The position numbers were made by a program, and so were the translations under genes. This document shows, piece after piece, positions 33,249 through 42,496 of a stretch of 64,000 nucleotides of DNA. Position 1 is the stretch's first letter. Each line of letters opens with the position of its first letter. The notes beneath the pieces were generated by a model. It was not told the DNA's origin. It did not search any database and saw only the letters and a list, made by a program, of their open reading frames with translations. Source of the stretch: a bacterium (lineage in GTDB: Bacteria; Auribacterota; UBA6266); NCBI GenBank assembly GCA_023228325.1, contig JALOBK010000001.1, forward strand, positions 868,001 through 932,000, written 5' to 3'.

Positions 33249-36200
33249 ATGGCAAAAGCAATATTTCCAGCGGTAGGAAACGAAAGCACAAAACCGGTAT
33301 CGGGAGGATCCCCGGTATCGAGCGATATAAGAAACGCATTAAGCGCATTATTCCAGGGCGACATATCCGCATTACGTCCACAGGCGCAAGATACACCTGA
33401 TATGACAGTGGAAGTATCAGGGAGTAATATAGAAAACTATTTTTACCAAATTCATCGTAATGGTGAACCTGTAGTTTTTGAAGGAGGTAATTCTCCGGGC
33501 ATAACTGCGCCAACAGGAAACCCCAGAGTTGATATTCTTTATCTGAATAACGCAGGCGATCTTGCTTGGTGTCAGGGTGACGAAGACGCAACACCGGTAG
33601 CCAAATGGAGCAATTTGCCGGATGATGCAATATCCATATGTTCGGTTTATTGCAAAACGACAATGACAAAGATAGTTAATTACGAGGACAAGGACGCTAA
33701 TTCGAACGAGGGGTATATATATCAAGATGTAAGAACGCTGTATATGATACCGAAAGAGACAGACTTAAGTGATTCTATAGATAATTTTACGATCAAATAT
33801 GTTAATAGCAAACTTCAGGTAGCAGATCGTATTGAAAGTAACATCATGCTGGCATTTTTCAAGATAGCCAGCAATGAGAGTTTATCTAAGTTCGGTATGG
33901 TTGATGGGATTATAGATTCTTTTGAAGATAGTTCAGGGATAGATTCGGGAGCGAGTTCAAACTATTCTATTGAGGATGGTGTTGTATCACCACAGAAAAG
34001 CGGCGGAGGGATAGACAGTTATGTAAAGCTGTTAACTCATTTTAACGGTGCTGGTGAAATACTTTATCAAGGTAATTTTTCGAGTTCGCTTACAGTTTCC
34101 AGTTCATATGAGACAGACAAACTCTTAGATAAGAAATCAACAACGTACTGGGGAGATCAAGCGCATCAGGGTGCAAGCCATACATTAACTTATGATTTCG
34201 GTAGCGGTAACGCAAAGGTTTTGAAAGGGTATTGTCTCGGCGCTCAGAACGACAGTTATTACGCACGTACTTTTAACGCATGGAATTTTCAGGGATCGAA
34301 CGATGGTACAAATTGGGATACACTTGACTCGCAGTCAGTAACTTGGGGTCAGGGCGAGAGAAAATATTTTTCATTTACAAATAGTACAGCCTATAGGTAT
34401 TACCGGTTCAGTTTTTCTTCTATACAAACTGCTGATGAAGGACATTTATCATGGCTTGAATTTTATTCTGATGAAGTAGGATTTAAAGATATATCAGATA
34501 GCGGGCAAACTATGACCCCGACCAACAATAGTGCAATAATGCCAGTTCAAACAAGCAGGACAGCCGGATTTTTTGATGGTGATTCTGATTACTTGAAAGT
34601 CGACTGGACACCTACATGTTGGAATTCAAACTATACGCTTGAATTGGAAATTCTGTTTCACGAAACACCGCAAGGGTATCCGTTTACACATTACACAAGT
34701 GATTCATCGTATTTAGGGTTAAGTGTCAGCAGTTCGAGTATTGTATGGGGAGGCACGTATTCGCTCTGTACGGCATCAGGGTTGAGTTTAGCGCAGAACA
34801 CATGGTATCGCATCAGGATAATACGAAACGGTAACGATTACAGCATATATTTAAACGAAGAACTGATCGGAACAAACACCACATCAACGACGGTATCGCC
34901 AACAGGGAAGGTCGGAATTGGAGCATTGAGATATGGAGAGAACATAGCCAATAGCCATACATATAGCTGGATAAAATATTTCCGGATATCAGATACGGTA
35001 AGACCAAATGAAGCGCCGACACTACCTTATATGTCAGATGTGAATACTTTGTTGTTGCTAAATTTTGATCCGCCGTCAGGGGTGAATAATCCTTTGGGGA
35101 GTGGTGCGTATTTTGACGGTACAAGTGATTGTTGGCTTTCAGTACCAGACCATGCAGATTGGGATTTTGGAACAGGAGCTTTTACTATTGAAGGATTTTT
35201 CAAGTGGGATGGTTCTGCCGGAGGCACATGTATGGTTGATATTGGTGCTGGTGGAACAGGCACAGGAATCAGGATGTCAATATATGATGGAGGCGGAACT
35301 TCAGGGTTTCATACTTATTTAAATGCTACTGAGTATCAGGGATTGGGTTTCACTCCGATACCGAACGTATGGTATCACTTTGCTACTTGTCGAGATAGTA
35401 GCGGGAATCTACGGATGTTTATAAATGGAATGCAGAGCAATTCTACTGCAACCGGAACAAACAGTAAAAATATTGCAGGAACACTGTTGATGAAAATTGG
35501 AGAAGTGGGTGGAGGCGGTGCTAATTGTAAGGGTTGGATGAGAGAATTACGAGTTTCCAATACAGCGAGATATACAGCTAACTTTATCCCGCCGATAGTA
35601 GCTTTCACTTCTGATGTTAATACAAAATTACTCATGCACTTCGATGGTACTCCTGACGATACAAGCGGAGATATTTTTGCTGATAATGGAAATACAGGTC
35701 ATACAGTAACACGTAATGCTGATGTTGTCTGCCGATTCACAGAAGATTATCGAAATTGCATCATAACAGATGAGAGCGCCAATGGGTACAATGTTATTTG
35801 TGTAGGCACAGCCAAACTTGATTGGGTGTCAGTATTCGGCTCAGGTGCGTATAAAGGGTTTTCAAATAGCGATTATCTGACAATCCCCGGCGGATCAGAT
35901 TTCCAGTTTGGGACTGGCAACTTTTCGGTAGATTGCTGGTATAAACCTTTGGAAACTTCAACCGAACACTTTCTGGTCAGTAATTACAATAGTGGTGGAG
36001 TATCGTGGACAATCCGGAAGACATCTTCCAATTATATTCAGGTATATGTTGTAGATACAAATTACACGACAACCTTACCTTTGATCTTTGGGGAATGGTA
36101 TCACATCGAAGTATGCCGGGCAGGCACAGGTTCAAATCAGTTACATATTTTTGTTAATGGATCGCTGATTTACTCCGGAACGTGCAGTATGGATATTCAG

Positions 36201-36668
36201 GCAACGGCAAATGTTACTATCGGGAACGAAACATATTCGGCAAGAAGGTATGGTTTGAAAGGATGCCTTGATGAGCTTAGGATTTCAAAAGGCATAGCAA
36301 GACACACAGCGTCTTTTATTCCTCCGATATCTGAATATGACGAAGGTACGCCTGAAAATATGGATCTTCATAGCGCTCAATTTGTTGCTGAAGAAAATCC
36401 GGATACTGTACGTATAGTCGTTCAGGAGGAAGACGTTGAAAGTATTACGCTTAATTCAGATTTAAAAGCGTACATCTCACGTGATGACGGATCGACTTGG
36501 GAAGAAGCTACTCTGTTGGAGGAAGGTGATTACGGTACAGGCAAAAGGATATTACACGCTGTAGCGGATGTTTCCAGTCAAAGTGCTGATAGCGATGTGA
36601 GGTATAAGATTACGTCGCATAATAACAAAGACTTAAAACTGCATGGCGTAAGTTTAGCATGGGATTAG
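33249..36668 (+). CDS. Tail-associated adhesin with discoidin-like and three LamG-like domains
   Basis: 1139 aa. After an N-terminal attachment part (about 1-210), an F5/8-type-C-like module follows (TFNAWNFQGSNDGTNWDTLD, about 330-400). Three concanavalin-A/LamG modules begin near YLKVDWTPTCWNSNYTLELE, TSDCWLSVPDHADWDFGTGA and SDYLTIPGGSDFQFGTGNFS. Each LamG ends in a similar strand with VSNTARYTANFIPP or ISKGIARHTASFIPP. The array is expected to bind glycans, a likely receptor-binding or side-fibre protein. RBS AAGGTGATGTT. Confidence 0.85.
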   Translation: MAKAIFPAVGNESTKPVSGGSPVSSDIRNALSALFQGDISALRPQAQDTPDMTVEVSGSNIENYFYQIHRNGEPVVFEGGNSPGITAPTGNPRVDILYLNNAGDLAWCQGDEDATPVAKWSNLPDDAISICSVYCKTTMTKIVNYEDKDANSNEGYIYQDVRTLYMIPKETDLSDSIDNFTIKYVNSKLQVADRIESNIMLAFFKIASNESLSKFGMVDGIIDSFEDSSGIDSGASSNYSIEDGVVSPQKSGGGIDSYVKLLTHFNGAGEILYQGNFSSSLTVSSSYETDKLLDKKSTTYWGDQAHQGASHTLTYDFGSGNAKVLKGYCLGAQNDSYYARTFNAWNFQGSNDGTNWDTLDSQSVTWGQGERKYFSFTNSTAYRYYRFSFSSIQTADEGHLSWLEFYSDEVGFKDISDSGQTMTPTNNSAIMPVQTSRTAGFFDGDSDYLKVDWTPTCWNSNYTLELEILFHETPQGYPFTHYTSDSSYLGLSVSSSSIVWGGTYSLCTASGLSLAQNTWYRIRIIRNGNDYSIYLNEELIGTNTTSTTVSPTGKVGIGALRYGENIANSHTYSWIKYFRISDTVRPNEAPTLPYMSDVNTLLLLNFDPPSGVNNPLGSGAYFDGTSDCWLSVPDHADWDFGTGAFTIEGFFKWDGSAGGTCMVDIGAGGTGTGIRMSIYDGGGTSGFHTYLNATEYQGLGFTPIPNVWYHFATCRDSSGNLRMFINGMQSNSTATGTNSKNIAGTLLMKIGEVGGGGANCKGWMRELRVSNTARYTANFIPPIVAFTSDVNTKLLMHFDGTPDDTSGDIFADNGNTGHTVTRNADVVCRFTEDYRNCIITDESANGYNVICVGTAKLDWVSVFGSGAYKGFSNSDYLTIPGGSDFQFGTGNFSVDCWYKPLETSTEHFLVSNYNSGGVSWTIRKTSSNYIQVYVVDTNYTTTLPLIFGEWYHIEVCRAGTGSNQLHIFVNGSLIYSGTCSMDIQATANVTIGNETYSARRYGLKGCLDELRISKGIARHTASFIPPISEYDEGTPENMDLHSAQFVAEENPDTVRIVVQEEDVESITLNSDLKAYISRDDGSTWEEATLLEEGDYGTGKRILHAVADVSSQSADSDVRYKITSHNNKDLKLHGVSLAWD

Positions 36669-36676
36669 GAGGCGAT

Positions 36677-36853
36677 ATGGTTAAAAGATTGATTACAGAA
36701 AAACAATTGAAAAAGTTAAAGGAAAAAGTCCAAGCGAGGAAGGAGTTAAAATCAGCGATTACTAAGATCAAAAATGTATGCGGATTAACCGCAAAAGAAG
36801 TAAAAGCGTTAAGTATCGCTTTTGCTGAAAAGGAAGAAGGAGGCACGAAATGA
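36677..36853 (+). CDS. Small basic helical protein
   Basis: 58 aa from ATG 36677 behind TAGGAGGCG. All helical, Lys-rich (KQLKKLKEKVQARKELKSAI). No family. Followed with 4-base overlap by the holin-like gene, so lysis or tail accessory role is only positional. Confidence 0.65.
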   Translation: MVKRLITEKQLKKLKEKVQARKELKSAITKIKNVCGLTAKEVKALSIAFAEKEEGGTK

Positions 36854-37095
36854 ATAAGTTGATATTAGACTATGTTACGGGAAATATTCCACAACTCTTG
36901 ACGGCAGGTGTTGGCATCGGGGCGGTATGGTTTATACTAGCTAAGGCACTAAAGGTGCTTAAAGAGATCAGCGAGCTACTGAACGCTGTACTGGTAGCTT
37001 TTGCGGATAAGAAACTGACTAAAGACGAGATAGCGGTCATAGTCAAAGAGGCAAAAGATATACCGCTTGCGGTAAAAGCGGTAGTTCAGAAATAA
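36850..37095 (+). CDS. Holin-like membrane protein
   Basis: 81 aa, RBS AAGGAGGCAC. One membrane span at about 18-40 (LTAGVGIGAVWFILAKALKV) and an amphipathic charged C-terminal helix. Size and position after the tail genes fit a class III-like holin. No endolysin gene is recognisable beside it. Confidence 0.6.
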   Translation: MNKLILDYVTGNIPQLLTAGVGIGAVWFILAKALKVLKEISELLNAVLVAFADKKLTKDEIAVIVKEAKDIPLAVKAVVQK

Positions 37096-37145
37096 CTTGC
37101 CAACTATAACACTCTATGGCCTACTCTCACAGAAAAGGAGGAGTC

Positions 37146-37346
37146 ATGGAATCTAAAGAAAAAAGTCGCAATGAGCTTATGCTGATTGACAAGGATCGTG
37201 GGATTAAGAATTTCCGCATTTTAAATAAAGATGAGCTTATGCATCTTCTCGGTGAAGGCATAACTCAACAGGAAATTGATGCGCTTGTATCTGGAGCGGT
37301 TAAAAGATGGAAGTCCGGCTGGGGTTCAAGGAAGGTGAAAAAGTGA
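37146..37346 (+). CDS. Hypothetical small phage protein
   Basis: 66 aa from ATG 37146 behind AAAAGGAGGAG; charged, with a GITQQEIDALVSGA helix and basic C-terminus. No family recognised. Confidence 0.6.
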   Translation: MESKEKSRNELMLIDKDRGIKNFRILNKDELMHLLGEGITQQEIDALVSGAVKRWKSGWGSRKVKK

Positions 37347-37660
37347 AAGTTAAAATGGAACTGGATTTGGATGTGCAAATGGGTGTCGGTTCACTCAACG
37401 GAACAGGCTGTCAGGGGTATTTGCCCAAAGGAACAACGTATGATGATATAGTGCGTGTGTTCGGGGGGCCGCAGATGACATCATCGCTAGACGGTAAGAT
37501 TCAGGTGGAATGGTACGGGAGGATCAACGGTTTGCAGTTTACAATTTACGACTACAAATCATCTGTTGAACCTGAGCGCAACACTGACTGGCATATAGGA
37601 GGAAATTATAAGTTTGTTGCGGAATTAGTAAAACTCTATTTAATTGAATATAAAATCTAA
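37343..37660 (+). CDS. Hypothetical phage protein, beta-rich
   Basis: 105 aa if begun at GTG 37343 (GGAAGGTGA upstream, GTGA overlap with the previous stop); an ATG at 37307 is also open. Contains GTTYDDIVRVFGGPQMTSSL and KIQVEWYGRINGLQFTIYDY, a compact beta-rich protein. Such sequences sit near lysis genes in other phages, without a known role. Confidence 0.6.
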   Translation: MKVKMELDLDVQMGVGSLNGTGCQGYLPKGTTYDDIVRVFGGPQMTSSLDGKIQVEWYGRINGLQFTIYDYKSSVEPERNTDWHIGGNYKFVAELVKLYLIEYKI

Positions 37661-37670
37661 ATTCGATCAG

Positions 37671-37710
37671 TAAATCCCTTTTTATGAATATGGAAAAAGA
37701 AAGGGATTTA
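37671..37710. repeat. Perfect 11-bp inverted repeat before the cargo region
   Basis: TAAATCCCTTT (37671-37681) and AAAGGGATTTA (37700-37710), with an A/T-rich loop. Neither side has the T-run of an intrinsic terminator. The 117-base gap also holds no ORF. Could be an operator or an mRNA end. Confidence 0.5.
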
Positions 37711-37777
37711 TTGGGAGAGAGGAGTTCACGGAAAATTCGCTTGAAGTAAGTATCATATTATGGTAACTTAAGCAAGC

Positions 37778-40438
37778 ATGGCTACTCAATTGTTTAAATC
37801 CATATATTTTAAAGAAGATGGAGCTTTTGATTTTGCAGGTGGAAAACGAGTCACGGTTTCCTTCTCTGCAAAAGAAAAAGACGTATATAATTTGATATCA
37901 TCTCTGACTAATGAGGAAATTCGAGAAATCATCACTGTCGACACGTATCAGCAATTATTGGAAATGGCTTCGGCTGAGGAAAGGACGTTGAGCAAATTTA
38001 TTAAATTAAGGTTAAAAAAATCTATCAAAGATTTCCCCCTGGTTACAGCCACAGACGCTACCTTCCAAAGTAGTAAAAAAATTCCTTTTCAAAGGTGGCT
38101 TCCCTATGTTGAAGGATATTCTCCCGATTTTGTTATAGCGCTATTGAAGAGATATGCCCCTAATGCGACAAGTGTTTTTGACCCATTTGCTGGGACTGGA
38201 ACAACTGTTTTTGCGGCAGATTCATTGGGTATAAAAAGTTATTTTGCCGAGGTTAATCCTCTTTTGGTCTTCCTTTCTCAGACAAAAATTGAGGTTCTTT
38301 TGCTTGAAGAAGCCGAGAGACGCAATTTGGCAGAAAGTTTATTAAGTGAAAAAGATCGCATTATGAAGTTGATTGATGATTACGAGGAAGATTATCTTTT
38401 GTTAAGCAACTATAGAGCACTTTTTGGTGAGAGTAAATATTATGATCCAAAAACTTTTTCCCACATACTGAAGCTACGGACTTATATCGACTTAGTTGCT
38501 GAGAGAGATTTACTGTTATCAAAGGTTCTTTGTGTTGGTGTCGTAGCAATACTCCTGAAAGTATCTTACTTGAAAAAAGTAGGAGATGTTCGTTTTAAAA
38601 CAAAAAAGGAATTGGAAAGAGAAAGCCACGATATAGGGAAGGAGTTACCTCTTAAAATATCTGAGATAGCAGATGATATCGCTAATGTTGATTATCATTT
38701 AAAAAGGAAACCGGAATTTTTATTTTATAATTCGAAAAAATTGTCATTACTGGAGGATGTAAGTATTGATACGGTTGTTACGAGTCCTCCGTATTTAAAC
38801 GGGACAAATTATTTGCGTAATACCAAGATCGAACTTTGGTTTCTACGAGACATAAGATATTCTACTGATTTAAGGGGATTGCGGAATCAAATTTTGACGT
38901 CTGGGATTAATGATGTCAGAGCAAAGAACGGAGTGAGCACGAAAGAACAAAACGATTTCAAAAGCGAAATACTTGATGCGACTTTAATTGCATTGAGAAA
39001 GAATGCATACGACGGCAGGATCCCGGTAATGGTTGATAGTTACTTTCACGAGATGTATTCTGTTTTTGATGGAATGCGGTATTTGCTGAAAAAAGACTCG
39101 AGAGTAATGGTTGATATTGGCGATTCAATATTTGCTGGTGTTCACATTCCGACAGACAAGATACTGGCGGAAATTTTGTCAGACATGGGTGGATATAAAT
39201 TAAAGGAAAAGTTTACTTTGCGAAAACGACGTTCAAGAAACCAGAATGTTTTGACTCAAGAATTGTTGGTGTTCACTTTTTCAAAGAATATGCCAGAACC
39301 TACTAAGAAAGTATATTTTAATACAAATTCTTGGAATTCGTTTATAAAGGATGTGCCTCATCAAAAAAACGGGTTTTCCAAAAAGAATTGGGGGCATCCT
39401 AATCATTCAATTTGTTCTTATGGAGGCAAATTGAAGCCAGCAATTGCACGCCATCTGGTCGATATATTTGTTCCTGAAAAGGGTCGAATTTTTGACCCTT
39501 TTTCTGGGGTTGGAACAATCCCATTTGAGGCCGCTTTGTCAGAAAGGCGATCTTTCGGAATGGATATAAGCAAGCCCGCATATTATATTTCAAGAGCTAA
39601 AATTAAGAGATGTAATGACGCAGACGCGATGCATTATTTGGATGAGATGCAAGAATTTATTAATCGAGAGGGGTTAACCAAGCACGACAAAAGTCTTGCT
39701 GAAAAATTCGGATTTAATAAAAAACTTAAAGATTACTTCGAACCAACGACATTAAAAGAGGTTCTTTTGGCGCGAAGGTTTGTAAAGGAACATCGACCAG
39801 AAGGTCCGAGCCAAATGTTAGTGGTTGCCTCATTGCTTCATATTTTACACGGCAATCGACCATATGCATTAAGTCGCAGATCGCATCCAATCACTCCGTA
39901 TGCACCGACTGGCGAGTTTGTATATAAAAATGTGTATGAAAAAGTGAAGACCAAGGTGAAAAAATCATTAGAGGCTGTTTTGCCAGACAATTTTTGTGAA
40001 GGAGACGTTTTCTTGCATGATTCCACAGAAGTTTGGCCGCAAGATATTAGTGATCTGGACGCAATAATTACGTCACCTCCTTTTTTTGATAGCACGAGAT
40101 TTTATTTATCCAACTGGATGAGAATATGGTTTTGTGGATGGGATGACAGTGACTTTAAGCATAAGACCAGTCTATATGTGGAGGAAAGGCAGAAAAAGAG
40201 TTTCGATGTATACGATAATATCTTTAGGCAGGGAAGGGAGCGTCTAAAAACAGGAGGCGCTTTTGTTTTTCATTTAGGCAAGAGTAAAAAATGTGATATG
40301 GCTCAAGAAATAATCAAAGGAAGCAAGCGATATTTTAGGAAATATGATTTATTTGATGAGTCAGTGAAACATTGTCAGTTACACGGAATTAGAGATAAAG
40401 GGTCTGTAACGAGTCACCAGTACTTAGTCCTATATTAA
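37778..40438 (+). CDS. Tandem-duplicated DNA methyltransferase (two catalytic units)
   Basis: 886 aa. Unit 1 has SAM-binding DPFAGTGTTVFAADSLGIKS (about 135-155) and catalytic TSPPYLNGTNYLRN (about 330). Unit 2 has DPFSGVGTIPFEAALSERRS (about 575) and ITSPPFFDSTRFYLSNWMRI (about 765). TSPPY/F points to N4-cytosine or N6-adenine methylation. Two enzymes in one chain suit an asymmetric recognition site, each unit modifying one strand. The partner on the opposite strand is an HNH endonuclease ending 4 bases into this stop. No ribosome site is obvious. Confidence 0.88.
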   Translation: MATQLFKSIYFKEDGAFDFAGGKRVTVSFSAKEKDVYNLISSLTNEEIREIITVDTYQQLLEMASAEERTLSKFIKLRLKKSIKDFPLVTATDATFQSSKKIPFQRWLPYVEGYSPDFVIALLKRYAPNATSVFDPFAGTGTTVFAADSLGIKSYFAEVNPLLVFLSQTKIEVLLLEEAERRNLAESLLSEKDRIMKLIDDYEEDYLLLSNYRALFGESKYYDPKTFSHILKLRTYIDLVAERDLLLSKVLCVGVVAILLKVSYLKKVGDVRFKTKKELERESHDIGKELPLKISEIADDIANVDYHLKRKPEFLFYNSKKLSLLEDVSIDTVVTSPPYLNGTNYLRNTKIELWFLRDIRYSTDLRGLRNQILTSGINDVRAKNGVSTKEQNDFKSEILDATLIALRKNAYDGRIPVMVDSYFHEMYSVFDGMRYLLKKDSRVMVDIGDSIFAGVHIPTDKILAEILSDMGGYKLKEKFTLRKRRSRNQNVLTQELLVFTFSKNMPEPTKKVYFNTNSWNSFIKDVPHQKNGFSKKNWGHPNHSICSYGGKLKPAIARHLVDIFVPEKGRIFDPFSGVGTIPFEAALSERRSFGMDISKPAYYISRAKIKRCNDADAMHYLDEMQEFINREGLTKHDKSLAEKFGFNKKLKDYFEPTTLKEVLLARRFVKEHRPEGPSQMLVVASLLHILHGNRPYALSRRSHPITPYAPTGEFVYKNVYEKVKTKVKKSLEAVLPDNFCEGDVFLHDSTEVWPQDISDLDAIITSPPFFDSTRFYLSNWMRIWFCGWDDSDFKHKTSLYVEERQKKSFDVYDNIFRQGRERLKTGGAFVFHLGKSKKCDMAQEIIKGSKRYFRKYDLFDESVKHCQLHGIRDKGSVTSHQYLVLY

Positions 40439-41910
40439 TGGTGAATTGTTATTGTTGTTGGATATTTCCCGGTCTTTTCTTTATAGGCGTCTAAAAGATC
40501 GGTAGTGGGACCACTACTATTGATGACGTTATGTAGAGCGTGAACGATTAAATCTGCGGCTTTTTTACCTTTTCTAATTTTCTGGTAATCTTTATCCGAC
40601 AGGAAATCATCGAAAAACCAAACAATTTTATTACACAATTCATCGACCGCAATTCTGTTAATGGGACGACTTTGTAATGTTGCTAGCGGCAGATTTGTGA
40701 TTTTAGACAATTTGTCAATTTTGTCTTGTGGATAGAAATCTATTGGAAATTTATCGCTCTTAGAACTGTTGCATGTTTGGCATAAACAAGTTGCAGTTTC
40801 ATCTAACGGCCATAAATAGGCCAAAGGCATGGTGTGGTCCAAATTCATATCATTTGGTGTATTGAGCAGAGTTCCGCAGTTAAAACATTTTTTATCAAAT
40901 TTCTCCCATATTGCAACATCAAACTCTTTTCCCTTAGACAATCTATATATGTGATAAATCCATTTGCGCTCTAGGAGTTTACCTACTAAGACCTCGAACG
41001 CCCTTCGTCTTAATGAATCCTCTCTGTGTTGGGTGCTGTCACGGAGAGGATTCAGAGGGAGGTTAACAAAGAACTTTTTGCAAACTTTACATTCAAGTTG
41101 GTGTCCAAAATGGCTAGTTACTAATTGTCCGTTGCTAATTTTAGGTATTTTTATCTCAGAGCCTATTTCAATTTTGTATGTCGAAAATGCTGAGTGTTGG
41201 CAAGGAGCTCGGGAGACACAATGATTGCTGAAGCTCAAGGTGTTTCTTTCATTTAAAATATCGATCGGTAAAAATCGTGAGCATCGATTGCATGATTTAC
41301 AAACGATTGGAACAGATTTCAGTGGTTTAGAGTTTCCTATAATTGTCGAGTATGGAAGTTGAGAAATTGTCGGGTCAATGTATAAAATTTCTGGAATATA
41401 TAATGATGTTTTTTCAAGAAAAGCATCATATACGTCATTATCAATAAAGAAAGGATGTTTTATACTGTCACAGATTAACCCAAAAAAACTGATGGGGGTT
41501 TTAGTCGCGATGGTTAAAGTTATGATAACATTCTTTATTTGCGAATGAGGACGGTGTGCACTTATTTCAAGTAGCGAACCAAGTTTTACCCAGTCATTCG
41601 TTTCAATGTGTTCAGGTTTTAAATCAACGGAATTATTTTGCCCGTGGTGAGACCATTTAATCGTTCCGGTAATCGCACACTTGCTATTGGCTTTTAAGTA
41701 ATAGCCAATGCCGATGATGCTAAACTGCCTCTTGAATAAGAGGGGAAGATCGATTGCGTGTTTATTTGCCTGAACAGAAATCACGCCTTGATCAGGATGC
41801 AACTCATCTGTATGGAGCAATTTACAGGTTGACCCTTTTTTGTCCCCTGAAACATTAAAACCACTTCGCTGTCGGGTTAGTCTTCGTCTTGGAGTTCTAA
41901 ATTTGGCCAT
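40435..41910 (-). CDS. HNH endonuclease with zinc-binding cysteine pairs, probable restriction enzyme
   Basis: 491 aa. HNH core CFNCGTLLNTPNDMNLDHTM, then PLAYLWPLDETATCLCQTCN and SSKSDKFP, about 340-395. Extra cysteine pairs (CKSCNRC, CKVCKKFF) suggest zinc ribbons in the middle. The N-terminal part is an unrecognised beta-rich domain that may read DNA. Convergent with and overlapping the tandem methyltransferase, so a type II restriction-modification pair is the best reading. Confidence 0.75.
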   Translation of the reverse strand: MAKFRTPRRRLTRQRSGFNVSGDKKGSTCKLLHTDELHPDQGVISVQANKHAIDLPLLFKRQFSIIGIGYYLKANSKCAITGTIKWSHHGQNNSVDLKPEHIETNDWVKLGSLLEISAHRPHSQIKNVIITLTIATKTPISFFGLICDSIKHPFFIDNDVYDAFLEKTSLYIPEILYIDPTISQLPYSTIIGNSKPLKSVPIVCKSCNRCSRFLPIDILNERNTLSFSNHCVSRAPCQHSAFSTYKIEIGSEIKIPKISNGQLVTSHFGHQLECKVCKKFFVNLPLNPLRDSTQHREDSLRRRAFEVLVGKLLERKWIYHIYRLSKGKEFDVAIWEKFDKKCFNCGTLLNTPNDMNLDHTMPLAYLWPLDETATCLCQTCNSSKSDKFPIDFYPQDKIDKLSKITNLPLATLQSRPINRIAVDELCNKIVWFFDDFLSDKDYQKIRKGKKAADLIVHALHNVINSSGPTTDLLDAYKEKTGKYPTTITIHH

Positions 41911-41954
41911 TTATTCATAATACCAATAATATACGCCAATGTCCATAATTTTGC

Positions 41955-41983
41955 TTGACTTTTAACCATTTTCTTTATATAAG
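41955..41983 (+). promoter_or_regulatory. Sigma-70-like promoter
   Basis: TTGACT (41955-41960), 17 bases, TATAAG (41978-41983). Transcription would start near 41990, 132 bases before the DUF2188 gene. It is divergent from the HNH gene. Confidence 0.7.
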
Positions 41984-41989
41984 TGTATA

Positions 41990-42095
41990 TGAATCATTAT
42001 GTTATCTCGTCCCGAGTTGGAAGGGGTAAATCCCGGACGTTAAAAAAGAAAAACCTTCAGCAGGGGTGTATTGCCTTGTTGAAGGTTTTTTATTT
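41990..42095 (+). ncRNA. Possible small RNA or attenuated leader of about 105 nt
   Basis: Lies between a good promoter and a terminator before the DUF2188 gene. The first part folds with CGTCC (42009) against GGACG (42035), with GGGG/TCCC inside. No ORF with a ribosome site. It either is a stand-alone RNA or controls readthrough to 42123. No known RNA family was recognised. Confidence 0.45.
42049..42095 (+). terminator. Rho-independent terminator before DUF2188 gene
   Basis: AAAAACCTTCA pairs with TGAAGGTTTTT (left arm CCTTCA 42054-42059, right arm TGAAGG 42080-42085), followed by TTTTTTATTTTT. Confidence 0.88.
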
Positions 42096-42122
42096 TTAGG
42101 GCAACACTAAGGAGGTGCTGTT

Positions 42123-42356
42123 ATGACTAAAAAGAATCAGCATGTAGTAAAGACTGATAATGGTTGGGCGGTAAAAGGTGCAGGGAACTCCAAAGCAACT
42201 TCAATTCATCGTACCCAGAAAGATGCTATTGATACTGCACGTGATATTGCTATCAATCAAAAAACGGAAGTAGTTATCCATGGGGTTGATGGGAAGATTA
42301 GAGATAAAGATAGTTATGGAAACGACCCTTGTCCGCCAAGAGATAGGAAGCATTAA
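42123..42356 (+). CDS. DUF2188 protein
   Basis: 77 aa, RBS AAGGAGGTG. Two features of DUF2188: TDNGWAVKGAGNSKATSIHR (W-x-V-x2-EG/G) and VVIHGVDGKIRDKDSYGNDP (HGxDGxIRxxxSYG). This small domain is widespread in mobile elements and of unknown role. Starts the right part of the cargo. Confidence 0.88.
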   Translation: MTKKNQHVVKTDNGWAVKGAGNSKATSIHRTQKDAIDTARDIAINQKTEVVIHGVDGKIRDKDSYGNDPCPPRDRKH

Positions 42357-42496
42357 TTTGTTCGGAGAAGAAGCAAACTCTCTTGCGTGAACTTTGAGAA
42401 AAAATAAATTCATAATGGTTGAGTAGTAGAAATCTAAGCTAAAGCAGAATAGATTATTTTTTAATAATTCCCAAAATTTAAAAACAAAGGGATAGC

